A stretch of 64,000 bases of DNA from Sphingobium terrigena (GTDB lineage Bacteria; Pseudomonadota; Alphaproteobacteria; Sphingomonadales; Sphingomonadaceae): contig NZ_QVRA01000006.1 of the NCBI RefSeq assembly GCF_003591655.1, positions 209,414 to 273,413 of the forward strand, given 5' to 3'. This document shows, one piece after another, positions 7,585 through 16,449 of this stretch. Each line of letters starts with the position of its first letter. Within the stretch, counting starts at the first letter, position 1. Position numbers and translations under genes: made by a program. The notes below the pieces were generated by a model. It was not told where the DNA came from. It searched no databases and worked only from the letters and a program-made list of their open reading frames with translations.

Positions 7585-8382
7585 CTATTGGGCCGGGGTC
7601 AACTCGCGCTTTTCCGACACCGCGCGCGTCCCCAGCATGAGATTGCGCTGCTGTTTTTCGATCAGGCCGGTGCGCCGCGACAGGTGGTAGGTGATGCCGA
7701 CATTGATCCCGTTGCCCGCCAGTTGCTCGTCCAGATCGAGCGCCTTGTCCGACTGCGCCGTCACCCGCAGCACGCCCTCGACCGGGACCGGACGGCCCAG
7801 CGGCGCGCCCGCCACGGTCCGCACACCCCGCCCCGCGCCATCCTCCACCTTGCCGCCTGCGAACAGAAAGAGCGGCCGCAATTCGCCAGCCAGCAGCGCC
7901 AGCCGACCGTCGGGCGACAGGCCCGACAGCAAGGCTTGGACCGACAGCAGCGCCCGGTGGCGCGGCGTGTCCGGCGCGAACGCCGCCAGCATCTTGGCGA
8001 GGCCAGCCTGCACCGCGCTCCAGACCGCATCCATATTGTCGAGCGCGACGATCTGCCCCGCGGCATCGACATGAAAATGATGCTCCACCCCGATCAGCGG
8101 CGTCAGCGCGGCGGCATAGGGTTCAGCGCCAGATGCAGGCGCATCGCTGTCGATGGCTTGCAGTGTGGCGTGGAGAATATAGCCCTCCCCTGCCTTCTCG
8201 AACCGCAGGTCGCGGGTTGCGCTGAACCGGCTGACCTTGCCTTCGACGGGGCGGTGCTGCTCGATCTGATAGGTGAGACGCTGATCGACCGGCGGCGCAA
8301 AGGGGATGGCGATGGTTTCGGCCTGCGCGATCCCCGGCACCAGCAGCGCCAGGCAGAGCGCCGCCGCGCGTATCGTCCTCAT
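7585..8382 (-). CDS. Secreted protein of unknown function next to heme A synthase
   Basis: A 265-residue protein that I do not recognise. It begins MRTIRAAALCLALLVPGIAQAETI, a clear Sec signal peptide with cleavage after AQA, so it should be periplasmic. The mature part is rich in beta-type stretches (YILHATLQAID, VEHHFHVDAAGQIVALDN) and ends in a region with ITYHLSRRTGLIEKQQRNLMLG, the pattern of secreted proteins that test a quantity and return a scalar; no enzyme motif is seen. The start at 8382 is set by the signal peptide; the frame continues to 8616 only as a shadow of the neighbour. Its ATG overlaps the ctaA stop (ATGA), so it is co-translated with heme A synthase. Confidence 0.8.
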   Translation of the reverse strand: MRTIRAAALCLALLVPGIAQAETIAIPFAPPVDQRLTYQIEQHRPVEGKVSRFSATRDLRFEKAGEGYILHATLQAIDSDAPASGAEPYAAALTPLIGVEHHFHVDAAGQIVALDNMDAVWSAVQAGLAKMLAAFAPDTPRHRALLSVQALLSGLSPDGRLALLAGELRPLFLFAGGKVEDGAGRGVRTVAGAPLGRPVPVEGVLRVTAQSDKALDLDEQLAGNGINVGITYHLSRRTGLIEKQQRNLMLGTRAVSEKRELTPAQ

Positions 8383-9401
8383 AAGCGACGCACGCCGATG
8401 GCATGGGCACCCCAGGCCGCCGACGCCACCACCAGCGCGCCAACCGCCTGATGCAGCACGGCGAGCGGCAGGGCGATGCCGCTGACGACGGTGGCGATAC
8501 CCAGAACGATCTGCGTCCCCACCGTCGCATTGATCGCGATCGAAGGGGCGCGCTGCCCGGCCCGCCTGGCCTGTCGCGCCAGCAGGATCAGCGCCAGCGC
8601 AGCGCCCCAGGCCCACCAGCGATGCAGGAAATGGACGAGATAGGGGTCGCTCGACACGGTGACCCAGAGCGAACCCAGCCAGCTAATCCCTTCCGGCACC
8701 AGATGATCGTTCATCAGCGGCCAGGTGTTCGACACATAGCCCGCATCCAGCCCGGCGGTGAAGGCACCCAGCATCAACTGCACGAACAGCGCCACCAATG
8801 CGATCAGCGCCAGCGGCCGCAATCGTGCGGGGCGCGCGCGACTGTTGCGGGACAGCGCCAGCAGATCGAGCGCGGTCCAGGCCAGCCCGCCGATGATGAA
8901 AAGCGCCGTCAGCAAATGCACCGCCAGCCGGTAATGGCTGACATCGGTGCGCAGCGACAGGCCGGACTTGACCATCCACCAGCCGATCGCGCCCTGCAAT
9001 CCGCCGAGCGCCAGCAGCGCGACCAGACGGGGGCCATAGCCTGCCGGGATCGCGCGTTTCCATGCAAACCACAGCAGCGGCAGGGCGAAGGCGACGCCGA
9101 TCAGCCGTCCAAGCAGCCGATGCAGCCATTCCCAGAAGAAGATGAACTGGAAATCGGCAAGGCTCATGCCCCGGTTGATCTGCTGATATTCGGGGATTTG
9201 CTGATAGAGGCGAAAGGCCTCCATCCACTGGTCGTGGGTCAGCGGCGGAATGGCGCCGGTGATCGGCTTCCACTGGGTGATCGACAGGCCCGATTCGGTC
9301 AGGCGGGTGATGCCGCCAACCACGACCATGACGAACACCAAAGCGGCGACAAACAGCAACCAGCGGGCGATCGCCACCGGGCGGGGAAAGGGATTGGCCA
9401 T
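8379..9401 (-). CDS. ctaA: Heme A synthase (COX15/CtaA)
   Basis: Inner-membrane enzyme that oxidises the C8 methyl of heme O to the formyl group of heme A for aa3-type cytochrome oxidase. About 340 residues with eight membrane helices. The four heme-ligand histidines are in WEWLHRLLGR, YRLAVHLLTAL, VHFLHRWWAWG and LHQAVGALV. The signature VVVGGITRLTESGLSITQWKP is unmistakable for the alphaproteobacterial type-2 family. The start MANPFPRPV is used; a second ATG nine codons upstream (9428) is possible. It overlaps the secreted-protein gene downstream. cox genes are not in the window. Confidence 0.96.
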   Translation of the reverse strand: MANPFPRPVAIARWLLFVAALVFVMVVVGGITRLTESGLSITQWKPITGAIPPLTHDQWMEAFRLYQQIPEYQQINRGMSLADFQFIFFWEWLHRLLGRLIGVAFALPLLWFAWKRAIPAGYGPRLVALLALGGLQGAIGWWMVKSGLSLRTDVSHYRLAVHLLTALFIIGGLAWTALDLLALSRNSRARPARLRPLALIALVALFVQLMLGAFTAGLDAGYVSNTWPLMNDHLVPEGISWLGSLWVTVSSDPYLVHFLHRWWAWGAALALILLARQARRAGQRAPSIAINATVGTQIVLGIATVVSGIALPLAVLHQAVGALVVASAAWGAHAIGVRRL

Positions 9402-9467
9402 GACCGGTCCATGCCCCCAAGCCTGCATCGTTTCAAGCAGGACGATCGGGACAAATCGTCCAAGCCC

Positions 9468-10097
9468 TTAAAGCGTCGCCTTCCAGGCCGCGACCAGTTC
9501 GCGCCCCCGCGCGCCGACCAGCGCCGCGTCGTCACCGGGGCGGTAGAGCGCGCCGCCCACGCCAATGCCTTCGCAGCCACCCGCCAGCCATTCACCGATC
9601 GTGTCAGCACCAGTGCCGCCCACGGCCCAGACGCCGACATGCCTGGGCAGCACATCCTTGACCGCCTTCACATAGGCCGGGCCAAGCCGGGCGGCAGGGA
9701 AGAGTTTGATCCGGCGTGCGCCGGCGGCGATGGCGGCAAAGGCTTCGCTGGGGGTCATAAAGCCGGGCAGCAGATCAAGGCCCAGTTCCGCGCCGCGGGC
9801 GATGACGGCGGGGTTGGTGTTGGGCGTCACCATGATCCGTCCGCCCGCGCCATGCAGTTGCTCGACTGCCTCGACGCTCAGCACCGTGCCGCCGCCGATG
9901 ATCGCGCGGTCGCCAAAGGCCTGTTGCATCGCGCCGATGCTGGCCAGCGGGTCGGGCGAGTTGAACGGGACTTCGAGGATACGGATGCCCGCCTCGACCA
10001 GCGCGGCGGCGACGTCCAGCGCCTCGTCCGGGCGGATGCCGCGCAGGATGGCGGCGATCGGCGGCGCGCCATCGGCCAGCAATTCGTCCATCGTCAT
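9468..10097 (-). CDS. dgoA: 2-dehydro-3-deoxy-6-phosphogalactonate aldolase
   Basis: A class I aldolase of the KDPG/KDPGal family, 209 residues. It splits 2-keto-3-deoxy-6-phosphogalactonate into pyruvate and glyceraldehyde-3-phosphate. Visible landmarks are AILRGIRPDEA with the catalytic Glu later in LEVPFNSP, GGGTVLS, VTPNTNP, DLLPGFMTPSEA and the Schiff-base lysine in RRIKLFPAARLGPAYVKA. The wording RIKLFPA with GVWAVGGTGADTIGEWLAGG fits DgoA better than Eda. The ATG overlaps the dgoK stop (CTATGACG), so the two are coupled. The pair forms the end of the De Ley-Doudoroff galactonate route. Confidence 0.93.
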   Translation of the reverse strand: MTMDELLADGAPPIAAILRGIRPDEALDVAAALVEAGIRILEVPFNSPDPLASIGAMQQAFGDRAIIGGGTVLSVEAVEQLHGAGGRIMVTPNTNPAVIARGAELGLDLLPGFMTPSEAFAAIAAGARRIKLFPAARLGPAYVKAVKDVLPRHVGVWAVGGTGADTIGEWLAGGCEGIGVGGALYRPGDDAALVGARGRELVAAWKATL

Positions 10098-10999
10098 AGT
10101 GTCATCTCTCCACCATAGCCCAGCCCTGCCAGCGCGCAGGCGTCGCCCTCCAGACGCTGCGACTCAAGCCCTTGTGCCGCCAGTGCGCGGGCATAGCGAT
10201 CCGCCAGCCGCGCGTCGCCGATCAGCGTCACGCCATCGTCCGCCTGCAACAGCGCACGGGCCTCAGCAATCTCGCTGCCGATCAGCAGCCCGGACAGATA
10301 GCCCAGCGCCCAGTCGGCCGATCGCCCGGCGCGCAGCCGCATCGCCCGTGCCGCGAACAACTGTGCCAGCACAGCGCCCTCGCCCGCCCGCGCCAGCCCT
10401 TCGGCAAAGCCAGCCGCTTCCTGTGCCGCATCGCCCACCGCATCCTTTGGCCCCAGCGTCGATCGGTCCCGCAGCAGGGCAAACAGCTCGCCGGTCGGCA
10501 CGGTGCGGAACGCCAGCACGCGGCCATCCTGAACCAGCGCCCATTTGCTGTGGGTGCCGGGCAGGACGATCAGGCGGCGACCCTGCGCCAGCGCCGGATC
10601 GCGCGCGCAGGCACCGAAAATCTGCGTTTCCTCGCCGCGCATCACGTCTGGGATGCCATCCGCGCCGGTGCAGGCCAGTCCCGCCATGATCGCGATCGGC
10701 GCGCCGCGCCAGTCGAAGCCTATGGCGGCTGCGCGCCAGCTTGCTGCGTCCGCCGGGCAATCGGCATAGGGTGCCTCGACCCAGCCGTCGCGCGCGCCGA
10801 CCATGCCGCACAGGGTGATGGACAGCGGTGTCCCGTCGGCCAGCCAGGGCGCTACCGTATCGGCAAAAGCGGCTTCGGCTGCCCGTCCGACAGCGCCGAT
10901 GCCCGGTCCGTCGCGGCGTGCGACGATCCGCCCCTCCTCGACCCGGAACAGGCGCAAATTGCTGGTCCCCCAGTCGCCGATGACCGTGTAGCCGCTCAT
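10094..10999 (-). CDS. dgoK: 2-dehydro-3-deoxygalactonokinase
   Basis: A 301-residue sugar kinase of the DgoK family (ASKHA fold). It phosphorylates 2-keto-3-deoxygalactonate at C6 with ATP. Evidence: the N-terminal phosphate loop GDWGTSNLRLF, then CGMVGARDGWVEAPY, MRGEETQIFGA, VLPGTHSKWALV and a C-terminal IGDARLADRYARAL. The ATG at 10999 is preferred to 11041 because MSGYTVIGDWGTSN begins at the fold start and GGAAG lies upstream. The gene is divergent from the dehydratase gene across a 137-bp control region, and translationally coupled to dgoA. Confidence 0.93.
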   Translation of the reverse strand: MSGYTVIGDWGTSNLRLFRVEEGRIVARRDGPGIGAVGRAAEAAFADTVAPWLADGTPLSITLCGMVGARDGWVEAPYADCPADAASWRAAAIGFDWRGAPIAIMAGLACTGADGIPDVMRGEETQIFGACARDPALAQGRRLIVLPGTHSKWALVQDGRVLAFRTVPTGELFALLRDRSTLGPKDAVGDAAQEAAGFAEGLARAGEGAVLAQLFAARAMRLRAGRSADWALGYLSGLLIGSEIAEARALLQADDGVTLIGDARLADRYARALAAQGLESQRLEGDACALAGLGYGGEMTL

Positions 11000-11056
11000 C
11001 GCCGATCGGCTTCCACAAAAATCTCGATACGCTTCACACATCCTCGATACAGCTTC

Positions 11057-11085
11057 TTGAATTTCTATTTGTCTGAGTATATCAG
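11057..11085 (+). promoter_or_regulatory. Candidate promoter and GntR operator in the divergent sugar-acid control region
   Basis: TTGAAT (11057-11062) and TATCAG (11080-11085) are spaced by 17 bp and read towards the dehydratase gene. The perfect inverted repeat CTGA-N5-TCAG (11073-11085) covers the -10 element, where a FadR-subfamily GntR repressor could act. The regulator is encoded at the end of the plus-strand operon. Operator identity is inferred from position and symmetry only. Confidence 0.4.
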
Positions 11086-11136
11086 GAGGCCAAGCGCGTC
11101 AACGTGCCACAGATTTTCCAGCGTCAGGATGCCCCA

Positions 11137-12939
11137 ATGAGCGATTCGTCCAAGCCCGCCCCCAAGCTGCGCAGTCGCGCCTGGTTCGACAACCCAGACA
11201 ATATCGATATGACCGCGCTCTATCTGGAACGCTATCTGAATTTCGGCCTCAGCCTGGACGAACTGCGCAGCGGCAAGCCGATCATCGGCATCGCCCAAAC
11301 CGGCAGCGACCTTTCGCCCTGCAACCGCCATCATATGGTGCTGGCGGAGCGGATGCGTGATGGCATCCGCGAAATGGGCGGCATCGCGCTGGAATTTCCG
11401 GTCCACCCGATTCAGGAAACCGGCAAGCGCCCGACTGCCGGGCTTGACCGCAACCTGGCCTATCTGGGGCTGGTGGAGGCGATCTATGGCTATCCGCTTG
11501 ACGGCGTGATCCTAACCACCGGTTGCGACAAGACCACGCCTGCGCTGCTGATGGCGGCGGCGACCGTCAACATCCCGGCCATCGCTTTGTCGGTCGGCCC
11601 GATGCTCAATGGCTGGCACAAGGGCGAGCGGACCGGGTCCGGCACCATCGTGTGGAAGGCGCGCCAGTTGCTGGCCGCGGGCAAGATTGACGATGAAGGC
11701 TTCATCAAGCTGGTGGCGTCGTCGGCTCCCTCCACCGGTTATTGCAACACGATGGGTACGGCATCGACCATGAACAGCCTGGCCGAAGCGCTGGGCATGA
11801 TGCTGCCCGGATCGGCAGCGATCCCCGCCCCCTATCGCGATCGGCAGGAGGTCGCCTATCTGACCGGCAAGCGCATCGTCGAGATGGTGCATGAGGATTT
11901 GAAACCCTCCGACATTCTGACCAAGGACGCTTTCCACAATGCGATCATGGTCAATTCGGCGATTGGCGGATCGACCAATGCGCCCATCCATCTGGCCGCG
12001 ATCGCCCGCCATATCGGCGTCGATCTGCCGCTCAAGGATTGGGAGACGGTGGGTCACAAGATCCCGCTGCTCGTCAACCTTCAGCCTGCGGGCGAATATC
12101 TGGGCGAGGATTATTATCGCGCCGGTGGCGTCCCCGCCGTGGTGGCGCAGCTGATCGCGCAGGGGCTGATCCACGAAGGCGCGATGACCGTCAATGGCAG
12201 GACCATGGGCGACAATTGCCGGGGCGTGGAAATTGAGGATGAGAAGGTCATCCGTCCGTTTGACCAGCCGCTGGTCGAGGATGCGGGCTTCCTGGTGCTG
12301 TCGGGCAATCTGTTCAACGCGGCGGTCATGAAAACCAGCGTCATCAGCGCCGAATTTCGCGACCGTTATCTGTCCAACCCCGACGATCCCAACGCCTTTG
12401 AAGGCCCGGCGGTCGTGTTCGACGGGCCGGAAGATTATCACCACCGCATCGACGATCCGTCGGTCGGCATCACCGACCAGACCCTTCTGTTCATGCGCGG
12501 CGCGGGGCCGATCGGCTATCCCGGTGCCGCCGAAGTCGTCAACATGCGCCCGCCCGCTTATCTGATTACCGAGGGCGTGTCCGCCCTGCCCTGCATCGGC
12601 GATGGGCGCCAGTCCGGCACATCGGGCAGCCCCTCGATCCTGAACGCCTCGCCCGAAGCGGCGGCTATGGGTGGCCTCGCGCTGCTGGAAACCGGGGACC
12701 GGGTGCGGATGGACCTCAATACCGGCACCGTGAACGTGCTGATTTCCGAGGAGGAACTGGAAGCACGGCGTGCCGCGCTGGTGGCAGCTGGCGGGTATCA
12801 ATATCCCGCCTCGCAAACCCCCTGGCAGGAAATCCAGCGCTCGGTCGTGGGTCAGATGGACACGGGCGCGATCCTGGAAGGGGCGGAGAAATATCAGCGT
12901 ATTGCCCAGACCATGGGTCTGCCACGCGACAATCATTAA
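11137..12939 (+). CDS. IlvD/Edd family sugar-acid dehydratase (L-arabonate/D-galactonate type)
   Basis: A 600-residue dehydratase of the IlvD/Edd family that removes water from an aldonic acid to give the 2-keto-3-deoxy acid. The iron-sulfur ligands Cys62 (SDLSPCN), Cys130 ([10 protein letters not shown]) and Cys203 ([12 protein letters not shown]) are all present. [14 protein letters not shown] and [22 protein letters not shown] support the pentonate/hexonate branch rather than dihydroxyacid dehydratase for branched-chain amino acids. The start is [10 protein letters not shown] with AGGAT just upstream. It heads an operon with the semialdehyde dehydrogenase and the sugar dehydrogenase. The neighbours point to L-arabonate, D-galactonate or both as substrate. 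Confidence 0.9.
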   Translation: MSDSSKPAPKLRSRAWFDNPDNIDMTALYLERYLNFGLSLDELRSGKPIIGIAQTGSDLSPCNRHHMVLAERMRDGIREMGGIALEFPVHPIQETGKRPTAGLDRNLAYLGLVEAIYGYPLDGVILTTGCDKTTPALLMAAATVNIPAIALSVGPMLNGWHKGERTGSGTIVWKARQLLAAGKIDDEGFIKLVASSAPSTGYCNTMGTASTMNSLAEALGMMLPGSAAIPAPYRDRQEVAYLTGKRIVEMVHEDLKPSDILTKDAFHNAIMVNSAIGGSTNAPIHLAAIARHIGVDLPLKDWETVGHKIPLLVNLQPAGEYLGEDYYRAGGVPAVVAQLIAQGLIHEGAMTVNGRTMGDNCRGVEIEDEKVIRPFDQPLVEDAGFLVLSGNLFNAAVMKTSVISAEFRDRYLSNPDDPNAFEGPAVVFDGPEDYHHRIDDPSVGITDQTLLFMRGAGPIGYPGAAEVVNMRPPAYLITEGVSALPCIGDGRQSGTSGSPSILNASPEAAAMGGLALLETGDRVRMDLNTGTVNVLISEEELEARRAALVAAGGYQYPASQTPWQEIQRSVVGQMDTGAILEGAEKYQRIAQTMGLPRDNH

Positions 12940-12943
12940 GGAG

Positions 12944-12963
12944 CAGGGACGGACTGGTCCCTG
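12944..12963 (+). other. Intercistronic hairpin after the dehydratase
   Basis: CAGGGAC and GTCCCTG form a seven-base perfect stem around a six-base loop, beginning five bases after the dehydratase stop. A T6 tract (12973-12978) follows after a nine-base gap, too far for a classical terminator. It may set the 3' end of the first cistron or attenuate the downstream genes. Confidence 0.4.
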
Positions 12964-13060
12964 ATCCATCCATTTTTTGCATCACTTGTGCCGGAAAACG
13001 ATCAGCGCGTCCGCGCCCGATCGGCTAGCCAGCAGTCCGGTCATTTTCAGGAGACGTCCC

Positions 13061-14653
13061 ATGTCCAGCGAAGTCCTATTCAACGGAGCCATTCTCATCG
13101 GCGCAAGCGAGCGCCAGGGCGGCGATCCTTTTTACGCCATTCATCCGGCGACCGGCGAAAAGGGCAAAGTCGCCTTTTCCAGCGCCATGCCAGCCGAGGT
13201 CACGGAAGCCGCAGCCCTGGCCGATGCGGCGTTCGACAGTTTTTCGACGCTGACGCCTGACGCCCGCGCCACCTTCCTGGAAACGGTTGCCGACAATATC
13301 ATCGCCATTGGCGACCTGCTGATCGAAACCGCGATGGCCGAATCCGGCCTGCCGCGTGCCCGGCTGGAGGGCGAGCGTGGCCGCACCGTCGGCCAGTTGC
13401 GTCTGTTCGCCAGCTATGTCCGGCTCGGTGACTGGCTTGATGCCACGATCGACCCGGCCCTGCCCGACCGTGCGCCGCTACCGCGCGCGGACCTGCGCCG
13501 CGTCAACCATTCGGTCGGCCCGGTCGCCGTGTTTGGCGCGTCCAACTTCCCGCTCGCCTTCTCGGTCGCGGGCGGTGACACCGCGTCGGCCTTTGCCGCC
13601 GGATCGCCCGTCATCGTCAAGGGCCATAGCGCCCACCCCGGCACGGGCGAACTGGTCGCCCGCGCCATTCAGGCGGCGGTCAAGGCGTGCGGCCTGCATG
13701 AAGGCGTGTTTTCCTACCTGCCCGGCGCCAACCGCGCACTGGGCGGCGCGCTGGTCGCCGATCCGCGCGTCAAGGCGGTGGGCTTTACCGGATCGCGCGG
13801 CGGTGGCGTCGCACTGATGAAGATCGCCGCCGACCGGGCCGAACCGATCCCGGTCTATGCTGAAATGTCATCGATCAACCCCGTCGTCCTGTTGCCCGGC
13901 GCGCTGGCCGACCGCGCCGCTGCCATGGGCGCAGCATTCGTCGGGTCGCTGACCATGGGGTCGGGCCAGTTCTGCACCAACCCCGGTCTGGTCATCGCGC
14001 TCGACGGACCGGACCTCGACACGTTCGTGGCCGCAGCAGCGGAAGCCTTGTCCGGCGCAGCGCCGCAGGTCATGCTGACGCCGGGCATCCACGAAGCCTA
14101 TGAAAAGGGCGTCGCGGCGCTGGAGGGCGCAGATGGCGTCACCACCATCGCGCGCGGTATAGAGGCGGAAGGCTGCAACCGGGGCAAGGCCGCTTTCTTT
14201 GCGACCGATTCGGCGACCTTCGGTGCCAATCCGCTGCTGGCGGAGGAAGTGTTCGGATCATCGTCCGTCCTCATCCGGTGCAGCAGCATCGAGGAAGTGA
14301 TCGCCACCATCGCGGGCCTCGAAGGCCAGCTGACCGCGACGCTGCAATTGACCGATGCCGATAGTGCAGACGCCGCCAAGCTGCTGCCTGTGCTGTCGCG
14401 CAAGGTTGGCCGTATCCTGACCAATGGCTGGCCCACCGGCGTCGAAGTGACCCATGCCATGGTCCATGGCGGTCCCTTCCCCTCGACCGCTGATGGCCGC
14501 TCCACCTCGGTCGGCACGCTGGCGATGATGCGCTTCCTGCGGCCCGTCTGCTATCAGGACGTGCCCGACGCGCTGCTGCCTGCCGCGTTGCAGGCATCCA
14601 ATCCGCTCGGCCTCAATCGCCGGATCGACGGCAAGCTGGTCGTCGCGGCATGA
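13061..14653 (+). CDS. 2,5-dioxovalerate (alpha-ketoglutarate semialdehyde) dehydrogenase
   Basis: An NAD(P)-dependent aldehyde dehydrogenase of about 530 residues. It oxidises 2,5-dioxopentanoate to 2-oxoglutarate, the last step of the non-phosphorylating pentose and sugar-acid pathways. The length, [43 protein letters not shown], the GFTGSRGGG cofactor loop, EMSSINPV and the catalytic cysteine in [10 protein letters not shown] are those of the KGSADH-III type. The start at 13061 has CAGGAG eight bases upstream; the longer frame from 12977 adds 28 unlikely residues. Its stop overlaps the next start (ATGA). Its presence argues that a C5 acid such as L-arabonate is degraded here as well as galactonate. 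Confidence 0.92.
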   Translation: MSSEVLFNGAILIGASERQGGDPFYAIHPATGEKGKVAFSSAMPAEVTEAAALADAAFDSFSTLTPDARATFLETVADNIIAIGDLLIETAMAESGLPRARLEGERGRTVGQLRLFASYVRLGDWLDATIDPALPDRAPLPRADLRRVNHSVGPVAVFGASNFPLAFSVAGGDTASAFAAGSPVIVKGHSAHPGTGELVARAIQAAVKACGLHEGVFSYLPGANRALGGALVADPRVKAVGFTGSRGGGVALMKIAADRAEPIPVYAEMSSINPVVLLPGALADRAAAMGAAFVGSLTMGSGQFCTNPGLVIALDGPDLDTFVAAAAEALSGAAPQVMLTPGIHEAYEKGVAALEGADGVTTIARGIEAEGCNRGKAAFFATDSATFGANPLLAEEVFGSSSVLIRCSSIEEVIATIAGLEGQLTATLQLTDADSADAAKLLPVLSRKVGRILTNGWPTGVEVTHAMVHGGPFPSTADGRSTSVGTLAMMRFLRPVCYQDVPDALLPAALQASNPLGLNRRIDGKLVVAA

Positions 14654-15573
14654 GCATCAGGGCAGGTCTGGTAGGGCTGGGTAAAATCGCGCGCGACCAG
14701 CATCTGCCCGCGATGGCCAGGACGGACGGCATTGATCTGGTCGCTATCGCCAGCCGCAACGCGCAGGGGGAAGGGGTGAATAATTACCCCGACCTCGGCG
14801 CGATGCTGGCGGGTGAGCCGGACCTGGACGCCGTCATCCTGTGCCAGCCGCCCCAGGCCCGCTATCATGCGGCGCGGCAGGCGCTGCTGGCGGGCAAGCA
14901 TGTGTTTCTGGAAAAACCGCCGGGCGCGACCGTGTCCGAAGTGGAGGCGCTGATCGCGCTGGCCAAGGCGCAGAATGTCACCCTCTATGCCAGCTGGCAC
15001 AGCCGCTATGCCGCCGCCGTGGCGCAGGCCAAGGGGTGGATCGCGCAGCGCAGGATCGAGCGCATCTCGATCCAGTGGCGCGAGGATGTCCGCCACTGGC
15101 ATCCCGGCCAGCCGTGGATATGGGAAGCGGGCGGCTTCGGCGTGTTCGATCCGGGTATCAATGCGCTGTCGATCCTGACCGAAATCGTGCCGGAACCCGT
15201 CACCCTGCTATCGGCCAATCTGGAAGTGCCGTCCAACAAGGACGCCCCGATCGGCGCGACGCTGGCGATGGCGACCGCGTCGGGCGCACCGATCGATACC
15301 GTGTTCGACTGGCGGCAGACCGGGCCGCAGACATGGGATATTGCCGTCGATACCGACAATGGCGCGCTGCTCCTGTCCGAAGGCGGCAACACATTGCGGC
15401 TGGACGGCGAAGTGCAACTGAAAGCGCCGGACGAAGAATATCCGGCCATGTATCGCCGTTTCGTCGATCTGGTCGCGGCCCGCGCGATCGACGCCGATAC
15501 TGCGCCGCTCCGGCTGGTAGCGGATGCCTTCCTTTGCGGGCGGCATTGCCCTACGGCTATATTCGAGGACTGA
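14650..15573 (+). CDS. Gfo/Idh/MocA oxidoreductase, L-arabinose/D-galactose 1-dehydrogenase type
   Basis: A 307-residue NAD(P)-dependent dehydrogenase. The N-terminal [17 protein letters not shown] is a Rossmann GxGxxA loop, and [10 protein letters not shown] carries the catalytic Lys-Pro. [19 protein letters not shown] and [12 protein letters not shown] closely follow, from memory, the Azospirillum L-arabinose 1-dehydrogenase and the Pseudomonas galactose dehydrogenase, which oxidise the sugar to the lactone. It overlaps the semialdehyde dehydrogenase stop (ATGA). It would start the oxidative pathway that the dehydratase continues. No lactonase is seen in the window, so that step must be encoded elsewhere or be spontaneous. 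Confidence 0.87.
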   Translation: MSIRAGLVGLGKIARDQHLPAMARTDGIDLVAIASRNAQGEGVNNYPDLGAMLAGEPDLDAVILCQPPQARYHAARQALLAGKHVFLEKPPGATVSEVEALIALAKAQNVTLYASWHSRYAAAVAQAKGWIAQRRIERISIQWREDVRHWHPGQPWIWEAGGFGVFDPGINALSILTEIVPEPVTLLSANLEVPSNKDAPIGATLAMATASGAPIDTVFDWRQTGPQTWDIAVDTDNGALLLSEGGNTLRLDGEVQLKAPDEEYPAMYRRFVDLVAARAIDADTAPLRLVADAFLCGRHCPTAIFED

Positions 15574-15589
15574 AACGGGAGCGGGAATA

Positions 15590-16330
15590 GTGGCTAGCGG
15601 GCGCAAGGTCGGATCGGAAGAGAGCGGGCTGCGCATCCACCAGACGATCGCGCGCGATCTGGGCACCGCTATCCTGACCGGCCGTCACCAGCCCGGCGAA
15701 TTGTTCGAAGGCGAGATTGAGGCGTCCGACCGCCTGGGCGTATCGCGCACCGCCTATCGTGAGGCGGTGCGTATCCTGATCGCCAAGGGGATGCTGGAAA
15801 GTCGCCCCAAGGCTGGCACCCGCGTCCTGCCGCGCAATCGCTGGAACGTGTTGGACCCCGAAATGCTCGCCTGGATGTTTGCGGGTGAGCCGGACGCCAA
15901 TTTCATCCGCGACCTGTTCGAGCTGCGCGGCGTCATAGAGCCTGCCGCAGCGGAGTTTGCCGCGCGCCGCCGCACCGATGAGCAACTGGCGGTGATGGAG
16001 GCGGCGCTCGCCGAAATGGGCCGCTATGGGCTTTCCACCCCCGAAGGCCGCGCCGCCGATCAGCGTTTCCACAATATGATCCTGGCCGCGACCCGCAACG
16101 ACGCGCTGGAGGCGCTGGCCAGTTCGGTCGGCGCGGCGGTCAGCTGGACGACCACCTTCAAGCATCGCAAGAAGCTGTTGCCACGCGATCCCCTGCCCGA
16201 TCATCGCGCCGTATTTCAGGCGATCGCCGCGCGTGACACGGCAGCGGCGCGGGCGACCATGGCGGAGCTGCTGCGGCTGGCATTGGCGGACATGGACATC
16301 GCGCTGGCGGAGCCGAACAGCGACGACTGA
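15590..16330 (+). CDS. FadR-subfamily GntR regulator (FCD domain)
   Basis: A transcription regulator of about 246 residues. The winged helix spans residues 15-75 (DLGTAILTGRHQPGELFEGE, then LGVSRTAYREAVRILIAKGMLESRPKAGTRV). The C-terminal FCD ligand domain (LFELRGVIEPAAAEFAARR, RFHNMILAATRN, DHRAVFQAIAARDTAAARATM) contains the Asp/His pattern that binds a metal and a carboxylate. GTG at 15590 has a GGGAGCGGGA stretch just upstream and is 16 bp after the dehydrogenase stop; an ATG at 15524 would overlap the previous gene. It probably represses this operon and the divergent dgoKA until a sugar acid binds. Confidence 0.88.
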   Translation: MASGRKVGSEESGLRIHQTIARDLGTAILTGRHQPGELFEGEIEASDRLGVSRTAYREAVRILIAKGMLESRPKAGTRVLPRNRWNVLDPEMLAWMFAGEPDANFIRDLFELRGVIEPAAAEFAARRRTDEQLAVMEAALAEMGRYGLSTPEGRAADQRFHNMILAATRNDALEALASSVGAAVSWTTTFKHRKKLLPRDPLPDHRAVFQAIAARDTAAARATMAELLRLALADMDIALAEPNSDD

Positions 16331-16390
16331 CCGGTCCTTTGCCGACCCATACATTTTGATACAAATTTCTTCCTGCGACTCGTTTGCAAT

Positions 16391-16405
16391 TGCGAATCGT
16401 TCGCG
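16391..16405 (+). promoter_or_regulatory. Fur-box-like site before the PepSY/DUF2271/ApbE operon
   Basis: TGCGAATCGTTCGCG matches the alphaproteobacterial Fur palindrome TGCGAAT-N-ATTCGCA at 13 of 15 positions. It lies 45 bp before the first gene of the iron operon, after the GntR gene. A second half site, TTGCAAT, abuts it on the left. Confidence 0.65.
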
Positions 16406-16449
16406 GTATGCGATCGACACCCATTCTCGCAGGACCAGTCCCCCTTCCG

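Noticed and set aside
8403..10118. 571-codon plus-strand open frame
   Set aside because: Runs antisense through ctaA and dgoA; Gln/Arg-rich nonsense translation.
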